Virus record (IMG/VR): IMGVR_UViG_3300030104_004177
Location: 1-46,260 of that record
DNA: 46,260 nucleotides
Source of the DNA: a virus
Direction: 5' to 3' (one strand)
Shown here: one piece after another, positions 24,738 to 32,300 of the stretch
Layout of the letters: every line of letters starts with the position of its first letter
How positions within the stretch are numbered: the first letter of the stretch is position 1
The notes under the pieces: model-generated
What the model was told of the DNA's origin: nothing
The model's database searches: none
The model's input: the letters and a program-made list of their open reading frames with translations, nothing else
Program-made: the position numbers and the translations under genes

Positions 24738-25265
24738 ATGGCAAATAGAGTATTAATAGGAAATAGAACAAGTGGAGGATACGGATTATATGTTTCAAAA
24801 GCAAATAGTAATGTATTAACTTGCGACGACAAAGATTTATTATTTAGCAGTAACCAAAAAGTAAGTGGAGCTATGCCTGTATATGCAGGTGGATCACAGT
24901 CTTCTCTTTCAGGTGGATTAAACTTTTTAACTACAGGAAGCAAAGATGATCTAGGATATATTCCTTTAGTGATTGCAACTGAAAATGAAAACAGAGTATG
25001 GAACTGGGGAGCAAAGACATCAGGAGCAGCTGACATTCAATTAAATCAAAATAATGTATCAATGTTTACTTATACAAGCAGTACAATAACTCCTGCATTA
25101 TTAAGACCTTTTCCTGCAAATAATATTACAGGGATGGTAGAAACAAGAAGAACTTCAATATCCGACTATGGATCAAATACAGGGGGAACTCAGGCTTGTA
25201 CTGGACTAGAGTTTGTGGTATTAAAAATGCCATGTGCATTTGGGCATATGAGTGGATTTTATTAA
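24738..25265 (+). CDS. Tail-tip adhesin paralogue 1
   Basis: The 175-residue product starts MANRVLIGNRTSGGYGLYVS, a module shared with the two following genes. After it comes a divergent beta-rich body with LGYIPLVIATENENR, and an end FVVLKMPCAFGH that resembles the ends of the two relatives (VVFKKL, IIFKEP). Size and composition suggest a small fibre or tip protein; the conserved N-terminus probably docks onto a shared partner such as the tip protein encoded just upstream. It starts three bases after that gene. Function is inferred, and no known family is recognised. Confidence 0.75.
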   Translation: MANRVLIGNRTSGGYGLYVSKANSNVLTCDDKDLLFSSNQKVSGAMPVYAGGSQSSLSGGLNFLTTGSKDDLGYIPLVIATENENRVWNWGAKTSGAADIQLNQNNVSMFTYTSSTITPALLRPFPANNITGMVETRRTSISDYGSNTGGTQACTGLEFVVLKMPCAFGHMSGFY

Positions 25266-25711
25266 TGGCAAACAGAGTATTATTAGGAAATAGATCAACA
25301 GGAGGTTACGGACTATATGTGTCTGAATCTGGACAAAATGTGTTAAATTGCAGTAAAGATAAGTTATTATTTTATACAGATTCAGGAGAGACAGGAACTT
25401 CCTTTGTAACAAAAGGTATGCATCAAGCTGTACCTTTCTCAGGAGGAACAGGAAGCACTGCTCCAGTTACAAAAAATACAGTAAACTTAAGTAGCGCAAC
25501 TAGTGCAAGTTTAACATACCAAAACTTAGGAAATCAAAATTTTCTTTACACTGCAAAAAATTATCAACAAAATGCAAATTCAAGTAGTTTTGAGCAGGGC
25601 GCAAATTTTTCTTCAGTAGGAGCAACAGGAGCCACAATCAATAGACTAGGAACAGGTCAGTCTTATGATGTGGTAGTATTTAAAAAACTAAGCGGAAACG
25701 CATTATATTAA
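25265..25711 (+). CDS. Tail-tip adhesin paralogue 2
   Basis: I start this gene at ATG 25265, on the last base of the previous stop, because the product then begins MANRVLLGNRSTGGYGLYVS, matching its two neighbours; a longer frame from 25196 overlaps the previous gene with unrelated sequence. The 148-residue protein has a Gly/Ser/Thr-rich body (FSGGTGSTAPVTKNTVNLSS, then NYQQNANSSSFEQGANFSS) and ends SYDVVVFKKLSGNALY. It is the most divergent of the three in its body. It is probably a small adhesin or tip decoration with a conserved docking module; receptor and partner are unknown. Confidence 0.75.
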   Translation: MANRVLLGNRSTGGYGLYVSESGQNVLNCSKDKLLFYTDSGETGTSFVTKGMHQAVPFSGGTGSTAPVTKNTVNLSSATSASLTYQNLGNQNFLYTAKNYQQNANSSSFEQGANFSSVGATGATINRLGTGQSYDVVVFKKLSGNALY

Positions 25712-25713
25712 TT

Positions 25714-26196
25714 ATGGCAAATAGAATATTAGCAGGAAACAGATCAACAGGCGGATACGGACTCTATGTTTCAAGAACAGGAGAGGATGTTACGTCAACT
25801 ACAAACCCCATGGCTTTTGATTCAAGAGCAGCAAGTTCACCTGTAGTACATAGTGCAGGAGATGGTACAATAGCAGGTAGTACTAATTTGGGAAGTGCTA
25901 CAATTAATCATAACTTAGGGTATACACCTCTTTTTGCAGTAAGGTGGTGTACTCAAGATGAGCTAGACAGTAATAACAAAGCAACAAAAGTTTTTGATCC
26001 TCGATACAGTCATATGATTAGTATTACTGAACCTGAAGGAATTGAGACACTTGAACTTGTACCTTATGGAATTTTTGTAACTATGGATACAACTAAGTTA
26101 GTTATAAGAAAATTCATGAAAGCAGGTAGTGATGATGTAAATTACGCATACATAATTTTTAAAGAGCCCGATTTCACAGGAGGACTGGGACTATGA
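25714..26196 (+). CDS. Tail-tip adhesin paralogue 3
   Basis: The 160-residue product begins MANRILAGNRSTGGYGLYVS, the third copy of the module. The body carries TINHNLGYTPLFAVRW (compare DLGYIPLVIATE in the first copy), SHMISITEPEGIETLELVPY and ends NYAYIIFKEPDFTGGLGL. It therefore keeps more of the first copy's fold than the second does. Stop overlaps the next gene by four bases (ATGA). It is probably a small tail-tip or receptor-contact protein. Confidence 0.75.
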   Translation: MANRILAGNRSTGGYGLYVSRTGEDVTSTTNPMAFDSRAASSPVVHSAGDGTIAGSTNLGSATINHNLGYTPLFAVRWCTQDELDSNNKATKVFDPRYSHMISITEPEGIETLELVPYGIFVTMDTTKLVIRKFMKAGSDDVNYAYIIFKEPDFTGGLGL

Positions 26197-26615
26197 TATA
26201 TCATATATTTTTTGACAGTAATAAAGACATAGCGTGGTCATGCACTGCGCCAGTTACTGATGCAATAAAAACAGAGCAAAAATCAACACACAATTATGAC
26301 TATTTACAGTATGATTGTGATCATGTGCCTAATGGAGAAGACTGGTACATTAATTCAGACGGAGACGCAGTTGTAGAAAAAACAGTATTTAACCCCACAT
26401 TTAGTACATCTACAGCAAGTCTGGATAGTGTTATAAATGTAACAGGGTTACCTGCAGGAACAGAAGTATTTTTAGATGGCACATCAGCAGGAACAATGTC
26501 AGATACAACTTTAACATTAACAGCACAAGAAGCAGGTAGTTTTGAGGTAGAGTTTAAAAAAGATAAATATAAAGACTACTATAAATTAATAACAATATCG
26601 AGGTACTCATCATGA
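26193..26615 (+). CDS. Tail accessory protein with PEGA/Ig-like C-terminus, 140 aa
   Basis: The 140-residue product has an N-terminal part with MIYHIFFDSNKDIAWSC and an aromatic-rich YDYLQYDCDHVPNGEDWYIN segment, then a short beta domain (about residues 80-140) with INVTGLPAGTEVFLDG and SFEVEFKKDKYKDYYKLITI that resembles a PEGA or Ig-like module. It overlaps the previous gene by four bases and the next by four bases, so the three are coupled. Small tail-associated proteins of this type usually precede the 60-residue gene that follows. The exact role is unknown. Confidence 0.7.
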   Translation: MIYHIFFDSNKDIAWSCTAPVTDAIKTEQKSTHNYDYLQYDCDHVPNGEDWYINSDGDAVVEKTVFNPTFSTSTASLDSVINVTGLPAGTEVFLDGTSAGTMSDTTLTLTAQEAGSFEVEFKKDKYKDYYKLITISRYSS

Positions 26616-26800
26616 ATGTAAATTTAGCAAAAAGCGGAGCAACCACACAAACAAAAAGAGCGTCTTACTATGAAACTTTGACAGACCAGTTAGATAAGCT
26701 ATATCACGATATAGATAATGGCAAACTAGGAGAGGACGCAAAAACGTCTACTTTTTATCTAGGTAGGAAAGCAGTAAAGGATAAATATCCCAAAGGATAA
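26612..26800 (+). CDS. Small conserved tail-associated protein, 62 aa
   Basis: The 62-residue protein has the recurring phage pattern of an aromatic start (RASYYETLTDQLDKLYHDI), a short acidic linker DNGKLGEDAKTS, and a C-terminal YLGRKAVKDKYPKG. The xxYxxxxDQLDxLYHDIxxGKL ... AVKDKYPK pattern is common in small proteins of phage tail-fibre operons, whose exact function I do not know. It overlaps the previous gene by four bases (ATGA). An 86-base gap with the second promoter copy follows, so this is the last gene of the assembly unit. Confidence 0.78.
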   Translation: MNVNLAKSGATTQTKRASYYETLTDQLDKLYHDIDNGKLGEDAKTSTFYLGRKAVKDKYPKG

Positions 26801-26821
26801 AGGGTAGCGACTTCACATTCC

Positions 26822-26863
26822 AAAAACAGTTCTTGACATCACTGGTAAATTTTTGGTATAATT
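26822..26863 (+). promoter_or_regulatory. Consensus sigma70-type promoter, copy 2
   Basis: TTGACA (26833-26838) and TATAAT (26857-26862) are 18 bases apart with TG just before the -10. Flanks AAAAACAGTTCTTGACAT and TTTTTGGTATAATT are identical to those of the promoter at 3399-3440; the 10 middle bases differ at seven positions. Transcription should begin near 26869, just before the GGAGG site of the gene at 26887. It probably drives the adhesin unit. Confidence 0.85.
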
Positions 26864-26886
26864 AACAGATTGGAGGTAATAGAAAA

Positions 26887-27222
26887 ATGTCAGCAGGAAC
26901 ATATAATTTTACATTAGAGCAGGGGACAACTTTTAGCCGAGTCTTGACTTTGCAGGAAAACGGCTCAGCAATGAATTTGACTGGGTATTCTGTCGCCTCT
27001 CAGATGCGATCGACACACGATTCATCGAGTATTGTCGCTACCTTCACAGGAACAGTAAGTAATGCCAGTTCTGGGCAAATAACTCTCTCATTATCTAATT
27101 CTACAACTTCAGGTATTGATGAAGCAATATATGTTTATGATGTGGAGATTACCTCAGGAGCAGGAGTAGTAACTAGAATCCTTGAAGGAACCATAACAGT
27201 TACACCGGAAGTAACAAGATAA
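26887..27222 (+). CDS. Baseplate-upper-like (BppU-type) beta protein, 111 aa
   Basis: The 111-residue protein starts with a short N-terminus (TYNFTLEQGTTFSRVLTLQ), then MNLTGYSVASQMRSTHDSSS, ATFTGTVSNASSGQITLSLS and ends GVVTRILEGTITVTPEVTR. The EQGTTFxRxLTL ... LTGYxxxxQMR ... YDVEIT ... GTITVTPEVTR pattern is typical of small baseplate-type beta-sandwich proteins, similar to the N-terminal domain of BppU, that anchor fibres. A strong GGAGG site (26872-26876 region) lies upstream of ATG 26887. It is the first gene after the second promoter copy, which makes an attachment role likely. Confidence 0.78.
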   Translation: MSAGTYNFTLEQGTTFSRVLTLQENGSAMNLTGYSVASQMRSTHDSSSIVATFTGTVSNASSGQITLSLSNSTTSGIDEAIYVYDVEITSGAGVVTRILEGTITVTPEVTR

Positions 27223-27623
27223 TGGCAATTACAGTAACAGTAACAGAGACTCCAACTTATGTAACAGTAAATGAAACAAATAATACTGTCACATTAAATC
27301 AAAGTGATAATCCAATACAAATTACAACAAGCACTGATTTAGCTTTCCCAGTCTCTGTAGCAGAATCAGTAACATATACCCAAACAGGAACACTTCCTGG
27401 AGGTAACTTACAAGAAGCATTAGGCGACTTGGCAGATCAATTTTTTAGACAATCTTCTACCCCAACAGGAGATAATTTAGCAGAAGGAGATTTATGGTAT
27501 AATACAGCAACAGATGAACTATTAGTATACAGACAAGTTTCTGGTGGTTTTGAGTTTCATGTAATCGCTTCAGCAGGGGGAGCTTCTCCCACAGCATTCA
27601 CCTTAGATGGTGGCTCGTTTTAG
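27222..27623 (+). CDS. Tail fibre-associated protein, 133 aa
   Basis: This 133-residue Thr/Val-rich protein begins MAITVTVTETPTYVTVNETN, has a middle segment NLQEALGDLADQFFRQSST and a short motif LAEGDLWYNTATDELLVYR (about residues 86-104) that recurs in many phage fibre and baseplate proteins. It overlaps the previous gene by one base (TAATG). It looks like a small fibre-connecting protein, but no specific role can be given. Confidence 0.68.
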   Translation: MAITVTVTETPTYVTVNETNNTVTLNQSDNPIQITTSTDLAFPVSVAESVTYTQTGTLPGGNLQEALGDLADQFFRQSSTPTGDNLAEGDLWYNTATDELLVYRQVSGGFEFHVIASAGGASPTAFTLDGGSF

Positions 27624-27632
27624 GAAAATAAA

Positions 27633-28820
27633 ATGGCAACAAACATAATCAAAATTAAAAGAACTACTGGTAGTACCGCACCCAGTTCTTTAAACGCAGG
27701 TGAGTTAGCTTTCTCAGGGGGAAGTGGCACACAGAGCAATATGGGTCAAAGACTATTTATTGGCGACCCAGCAAATTCAAACGCAGTAACAGTAATTGGC
27801 GGTAATTACTTTGCTAATCTTATGGATCATGCACATGGTACAACTACAGCAAGTTCTGTACTAATTGTAGATGCAAATAAGTCTGTCTCAGAGATAAGAA
27901 CAGCAGCATTACACTTAGGTACTTCTGGTTCAGATACTTTAGTCACAGCAACAGCAACAGAAATAAATTCAGCACTTGATGGTATTACATCTACAGCAGC
28001 AGAACTTAACTTATTAGATGGATCAGTTGCAAATACAGTTGTAAACGGTAAAGCAGTAATTTATGGTGGCTCAGGTCAACTAGCAGGTACTTTATCTACA
28101 GCTGCTCAAACAAATATTACAAGTGTAGGCACTCTTTCTGCCTTAACAGTAAGTGGAGCTATAGACTTAAATGCTACTACTCTTGATATTGATGCAACAG
28201 ATGATATTGATATTGATACTAGTGATACTACTGGTGGAATTGCTATTGGTACAGCAAACTCTGGTGTTCCAATATCTATTGGACACACAACATCCGAAGT
28301 TACAGTAAATGATAATTTAACAGTAACAGGTGACTTAGTTGTAAGTGGTACAACTACTACAGTAAATTCAACAGTTGTTTCAATTGCTGATCCAGTAATG
28401 GAAATAGGATCAAGTGCTTCAGATGATAACTTAGATAGAGGTATTAAATTTAAGTGGAGCGATGGTGGACCAAAAACTGGTTTCTTTGGATTCGATGATA
28501 GCTCAGGTAAATTTACTTTTATCCCAGACGCAACAGATACTAGTAGCGTATTTAGCGGTACTGCAGGAACAATCGTTGCAAACTTAGAAGGAACAGCAAC
28601 TCAAGCAACTACTGTTATGGGAGCTGGACAATCAAATATTACTTCTATACCAAACTTAGCAACAATCGGAACAATTACAACAGGTATTTGGAATGGCACA
28701 TCAATAGCAGTAGGACACGGAGGAACAGGACTTAGTTCAGTTGGCTCTTCAGGACAAATTTTAGTATCTAATGGATCAAGTCTCGGATATCAAAATATAG
28801 ACGGTGGAACATATAGCTAA
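27633..28820 (+). CDS. Tail fibre with Mtd-like N-terminus, 395 aa
   Basis: The 395-residue product begins with NIIKIKRTTGSTAPSSLNAG, followed by GELAFSGG and QRLFIGDP, the pattern of the Mtd-type or hyaluronidase-type N-terminal anchor module. Next come ATATEINSALDGITST and AAELNLLDG segments, common in marine phage fibres, then repeated fibre modules ISIGHTTSEVTVNDNLTVTG and SGTAGTIVANLEG that recur in the 1437-residue fibre and in the gene at 43336. The end is a trimer-type segment (GHGGTGLSSVGSSGQILVSN). It is probably a trimeric fibre with a conserved attachment end. Receptor binding is inferred. Confidence 0.82.
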   Translation: MATNIIKIKRTTGSTAPSSLNAGELAFSGGSGTQSNMGQRLFIGDPANSNAVTVIGGNYFANLMDHAHGTTTASSVLIVDANKSVSEIRTAALHLGTSGSDTLVTATATEINSALDGITSTAAELNLLDGSVANTVVNGKAVIYGGSGQLAGTLSTAAQTNITSVGTLSALTVSGAIDLNATTLDIDATDDIDIDTSDTTGGIAIGTANSGVPISIGHTTSEVTVNDNLTVTGDLVVSGTTTTVNSTVVSIADPVMEIGSSASDDNLDRGIKFKWSDGGPKTGFFGFDDSSGKFTFIPDATDTSSVFSGTAGTIVANLEGTATQATTVMGAGQSNITSIPNLATIGTITTGIWNGTSIAVGHGGTGLSSVGSSGQILVSNGSSLGYQNIDGGTYS

Positions 28821-29008
28821 TGACTCAACAAATTAAATTAAAAAGAAACATAAATAATACAACAGCACCAACAACTAGTGATATAGATGTTGGAGAACTT
28901 GCAATAAGCGCAGTAGATGGAAAGATATATCTTCGTAAAACAGATGATGCGATAGTTGCACAAGCTGTAGAAGATGATGTTATCGCACTCGCAATAGCAC
29001 TAGGATAA
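28820..29008 (+). CDS. Stand-alone fibre anchor module, 62 aa
   Basis: The 62-residue protein is almost only the anchor pattern seen at the N-terminus of the previous gene (QIKLKRNINNTTAP, then IDVGELAISAVDGKIYLRK), followed by a short alternating Ala/Val tail. It lacks the shaft and tip of a fibre. It overlaps the previous gene by one base. It may be an adaptor, a fibre relic, or a cap that competes for the docking site. Nothing in the sequence decides among these. Confidence 0.65.
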   Translation: MTQQIKLKRNINNTTAPTTSDIDVGELAISAVDGKIYLRKTDDAIVAQAVEDDVIALAIALG

Positions 29009-29012
29009 TAAT

Positions 29013-29348
29013 ATGGCAAATACATTCAAAAACGCTGCCGCAGCAGCTACAGGTACATCTGAAGTTTCAGTTTATACTGTACCAAGCTCAACAACAACAA
29101 CTGTAATCGGACTTACTTGTGCAAATGTAACAAGTACTAGCCCTGTAAAAGTTAGTATTCGAGTGCTTGATAGTTCAGCTTCTGCACATTTCTTTATTGT
29201 AAAGAATGCAGAGGTCTTTGAAGGTGGCTCACTTGTAGCAGTGGGTGGAGACCAAAAACTAGTACTAGAAACAGGCGACATTATAAAAGTACAATCTGAC
29301 ACAGCCAGTTCAATAGATACAATCGTATCAGTCATGGAGCAATCATAA
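29013..29348 (+). CDS. Small virion beta-sandwich protein, 111 aa
   Basis: A 111-residue beta-rich product with VSVYTVPSSTTTTVIGLTC, a strand pair SIRVLDSSASAHFFIVKNAE, and SLVAVGGDQKLVLETGDIIK. The layout (strand, PSS or PAG turn, DIIKVQS, then a final strand) also occurs in the protein at 37294-37653, so the two are probably related small virion proteins placed just before fibre genes. No catalytic residues are apparent. It overlaps the large fibre start by one base. Confidence 0.68.
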   Translation: MANTFKNAAAAATGTSEVSVYTVPSSTTTTVIGLTCANVTSTSPVKVSIRVLDSSASAHFFIVKNAEVFEGGSLVAVGGDQKLVLETGDIIKVQSDTASSIDTIVSVMEQS

Positions 29349-32300
29349 TGGCATATATAGGTAAAAGACCTCAAGATACATTCCCAGCAACTAATGCTGT
29401 AACTTCTACTGTCATTGCAGAAAATGCTGTAGGCAGTTCTGAGATAGCAACTAATGCTGTAACAACTTTACAAATTGCAGATAATGCAGTAACAGCAGTA
29501 AAGATCGCTGAAAACGTAATATCTAGCAGAGAACTAGCAGCAAATACTATTGCAACAGGAAACATAGCAGACAATGCCGTAGACGGAACTAAAATAGCGC
29601 AGAACTCAATACTTACCCGACACATTGATGATGGACAAGTAACAACAGATCAACTTGGAGCAGACGCAGTTACAGCTGCTAAACTAGCTGATGATGCCGT
29701 TGTTACAGCTAATATAGTAGATAATGCGGTTACAGCTGCTAAACTAAATATATCAGGTAACGGAACAGCAGGTCAAGCAGTATTGTCTGACGGAGACGGT
29801 TCTTTTTCATATGGTGCTGGGGGCAAAACTGATGAAGAAGTTCAAGATCTTGTTGGAGCAATGTTCAGTTCAAATACTGAAACAGGTATAACTGCAACTT
29901 ATGAAGATAGTGATGGTACTATTGACTTAGTAGTTGGTACACTTAACCAAGATACGACAGGTTCAGCAGCTACACTAACAACAGCAAGAGCAATAGCAGT
30001 TACTGGAGCAGTAACAGGTACAGCTAACTTTGATGGTTCAGCTGATATATCAATTTCGGCTACTTTAGCAAATAATGCAGTTCTTACACAGCACATAGAC
30101 GATAATCAAGTCACAGCAGACCAAATAGCTGCAGCAACAATTACAACAACACAAATAGCCGCTAATACAATCGCTACTGGTAATGTGGCAGATAATGCAA
30201 TAGACGGCACAAAAATAGCTTCTAACAGCATACTTACAAGACATATAGATGATGACCAAATAACTGGAGATCAACTAGCAGATGCGCTTGAAGTAGTAAC
30301 TTCACTTGGAGTCGGTGGCGGCTCTACAAACGGTGTAGTTATTCAGCAAGGTGGTATTAAAATTAAAAATGGTGGTACACAATCTTATGTAGATCTGTAC
30401 TGCGAATCAAATAATGCACATTATTTAAGACTACAAGCCCCTGCTCACGCAGCATTTAGTGGTAATCCCACAGTAACTTTACCTGCTACAACAGATACAC
30501 TAGTGGGTAGAACAACAACAGATACTTTAACAAACAAAACATTAACAAGTCCAACAATTACAAATGCTAGTAATCCAAGTTTTACAGGAACAGCAACTTT
30601 TGGTGGTTCAGACGGAGTTAGTATTGCACAAGGTTTTGTTAAAATTAAAAATGGTGGCACACAGTCTTATGTAGATTTTTACTGTGAAGCTTCAAATGCT
30701 CACTACCTAAGATTACAAGCGCCAGCTCACTCTTCTTTTAGTGGTAATCCAACAGTAACATTACCGAATACTGCAGGTACTATAGCTTTAACATCAAGTA
30801 ATATTACAGGCTCAGCAGCAACTGTAACAACAGCAGCACAACCAAACATTACCAGTGTTGGAACTTTAACAAGTTTAACAGTATCTGGAAATACAACCGT
30901 TGGTGGAAACTTAACAGTAAATGGTACAACTACTACTTTAAATACTACAAACTCAGTAATATCAGACAGATTAATAGAATTAGGCAATGGAACTTCTGGA
31001 TCTCCAGCAAACGATATGGGTATTGTTATGGAAAGAGGAGACTCTGCAAATGCCTTTATGGGATTTGATGAAAGTGCAGATAAGTTTATAGTAGGAACAG
31101 GAACATTCACAGGAGCTTCAACAGGTGACTTAACAATCACAACTGGAACTCTTGTAGCAAACTTAGAGGGTAATGTAACAGGTAATGTAACAGGTAATTT
31201 AACAGGTACAGCTTCTGCAATCGCAGATAACTCTGTTACTTCAGCTAAGATAGTAAATGGTACTATCGTAGCAGCTGATATTGCAAACGCAACAATTACT
31301 ACTACTCAGATAGCTGCAAACACTATTGCAACAGGTAATGTAGCAGATAATGCTATTGACGGTACAAAGATTGCTCAAAATAGTATTCTTACTAGACATA
31401 TTGACGATGCTCAGGTTACAACTGACCAACTAGGAGCAGATGCTGTTACAGCAGCTAAACTAGCTGATGATGCAGTAGTTACTGCAAATATTGTAGATGC
31501 AAATGTTACTACAGCTAAAATAGCTGATGATGCTGTTACAGCCGCTAAAATTACAGACAACGCAGTAGGAGCAGCAGCACTAAATATATCAGGTAATGGA
31601 ACATCAGGACAAGCAATACTATCTGATGGCGATGGTTCTTTCTCATACGGATCTAGTGGTAAGACAACAGAAGAAATTCAAGACATTGTTGGAGCCATGT
31701 TCTCTAGCAATACTGAAACAAATATAACAGTAACTTATGAAGACTCTGACGGAACTATCGACTTAGTTGTTCCAAATGAACTATCAAGTGTTACAGAACT
31801 TGGTACACTAACTGAACTTCGAGTTGATGATATAAAAATTAATGGAACACAAATAGGACATATATCAGATTTAGATGCAATGTCAATCGCAGCAAATGGT
31901 GTAGTAACATTTACTCAAATACCAGTTTTACCAAACGATTCAATTACACAAGCATTTATAGCAGATGATGCTGTTGGAGCAGATCAACTTGCCGCAAACT
32001 CAGTAGTTTCTGCAAGTATTGTAAATGGAAGTATTGTATCAGCTGATATTGCTGCCAATACTATTGCTACTAGCAACATAGCAGATAACGCTGTAGATGG
32101 AAGTAAAATTGCTTCAAACTCTATTTTAACAAGACATATTGACGATAACCAAGTAACAGGTGATCAAATAGGAGATGATGTTGTACTAAGTGGTACAGGA
32201 GCTGTAACGGTTCCAAAAGGAACAACAGGACAGAGACCAAGTGGTACAGCAGGAGAGTTCAGATTTAATACTACAACTTCTAAATTTGAAGGACATAATG

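Noticed and set aside
27490-27503. A GGTATAAT sequence resembling the -10 of the two promoters.
   Set aside because: It is inside a gene (encoding the WYNTATDE motif) and has no TTGACA-like box at the right distance.
27633-29008. Mtd-like N-terminal modules suggested a diversity-generating retroelement.
   Set aside because: No reverse transcriptase, template repeat or adenine-biased variable repeat pair was seen in the window.
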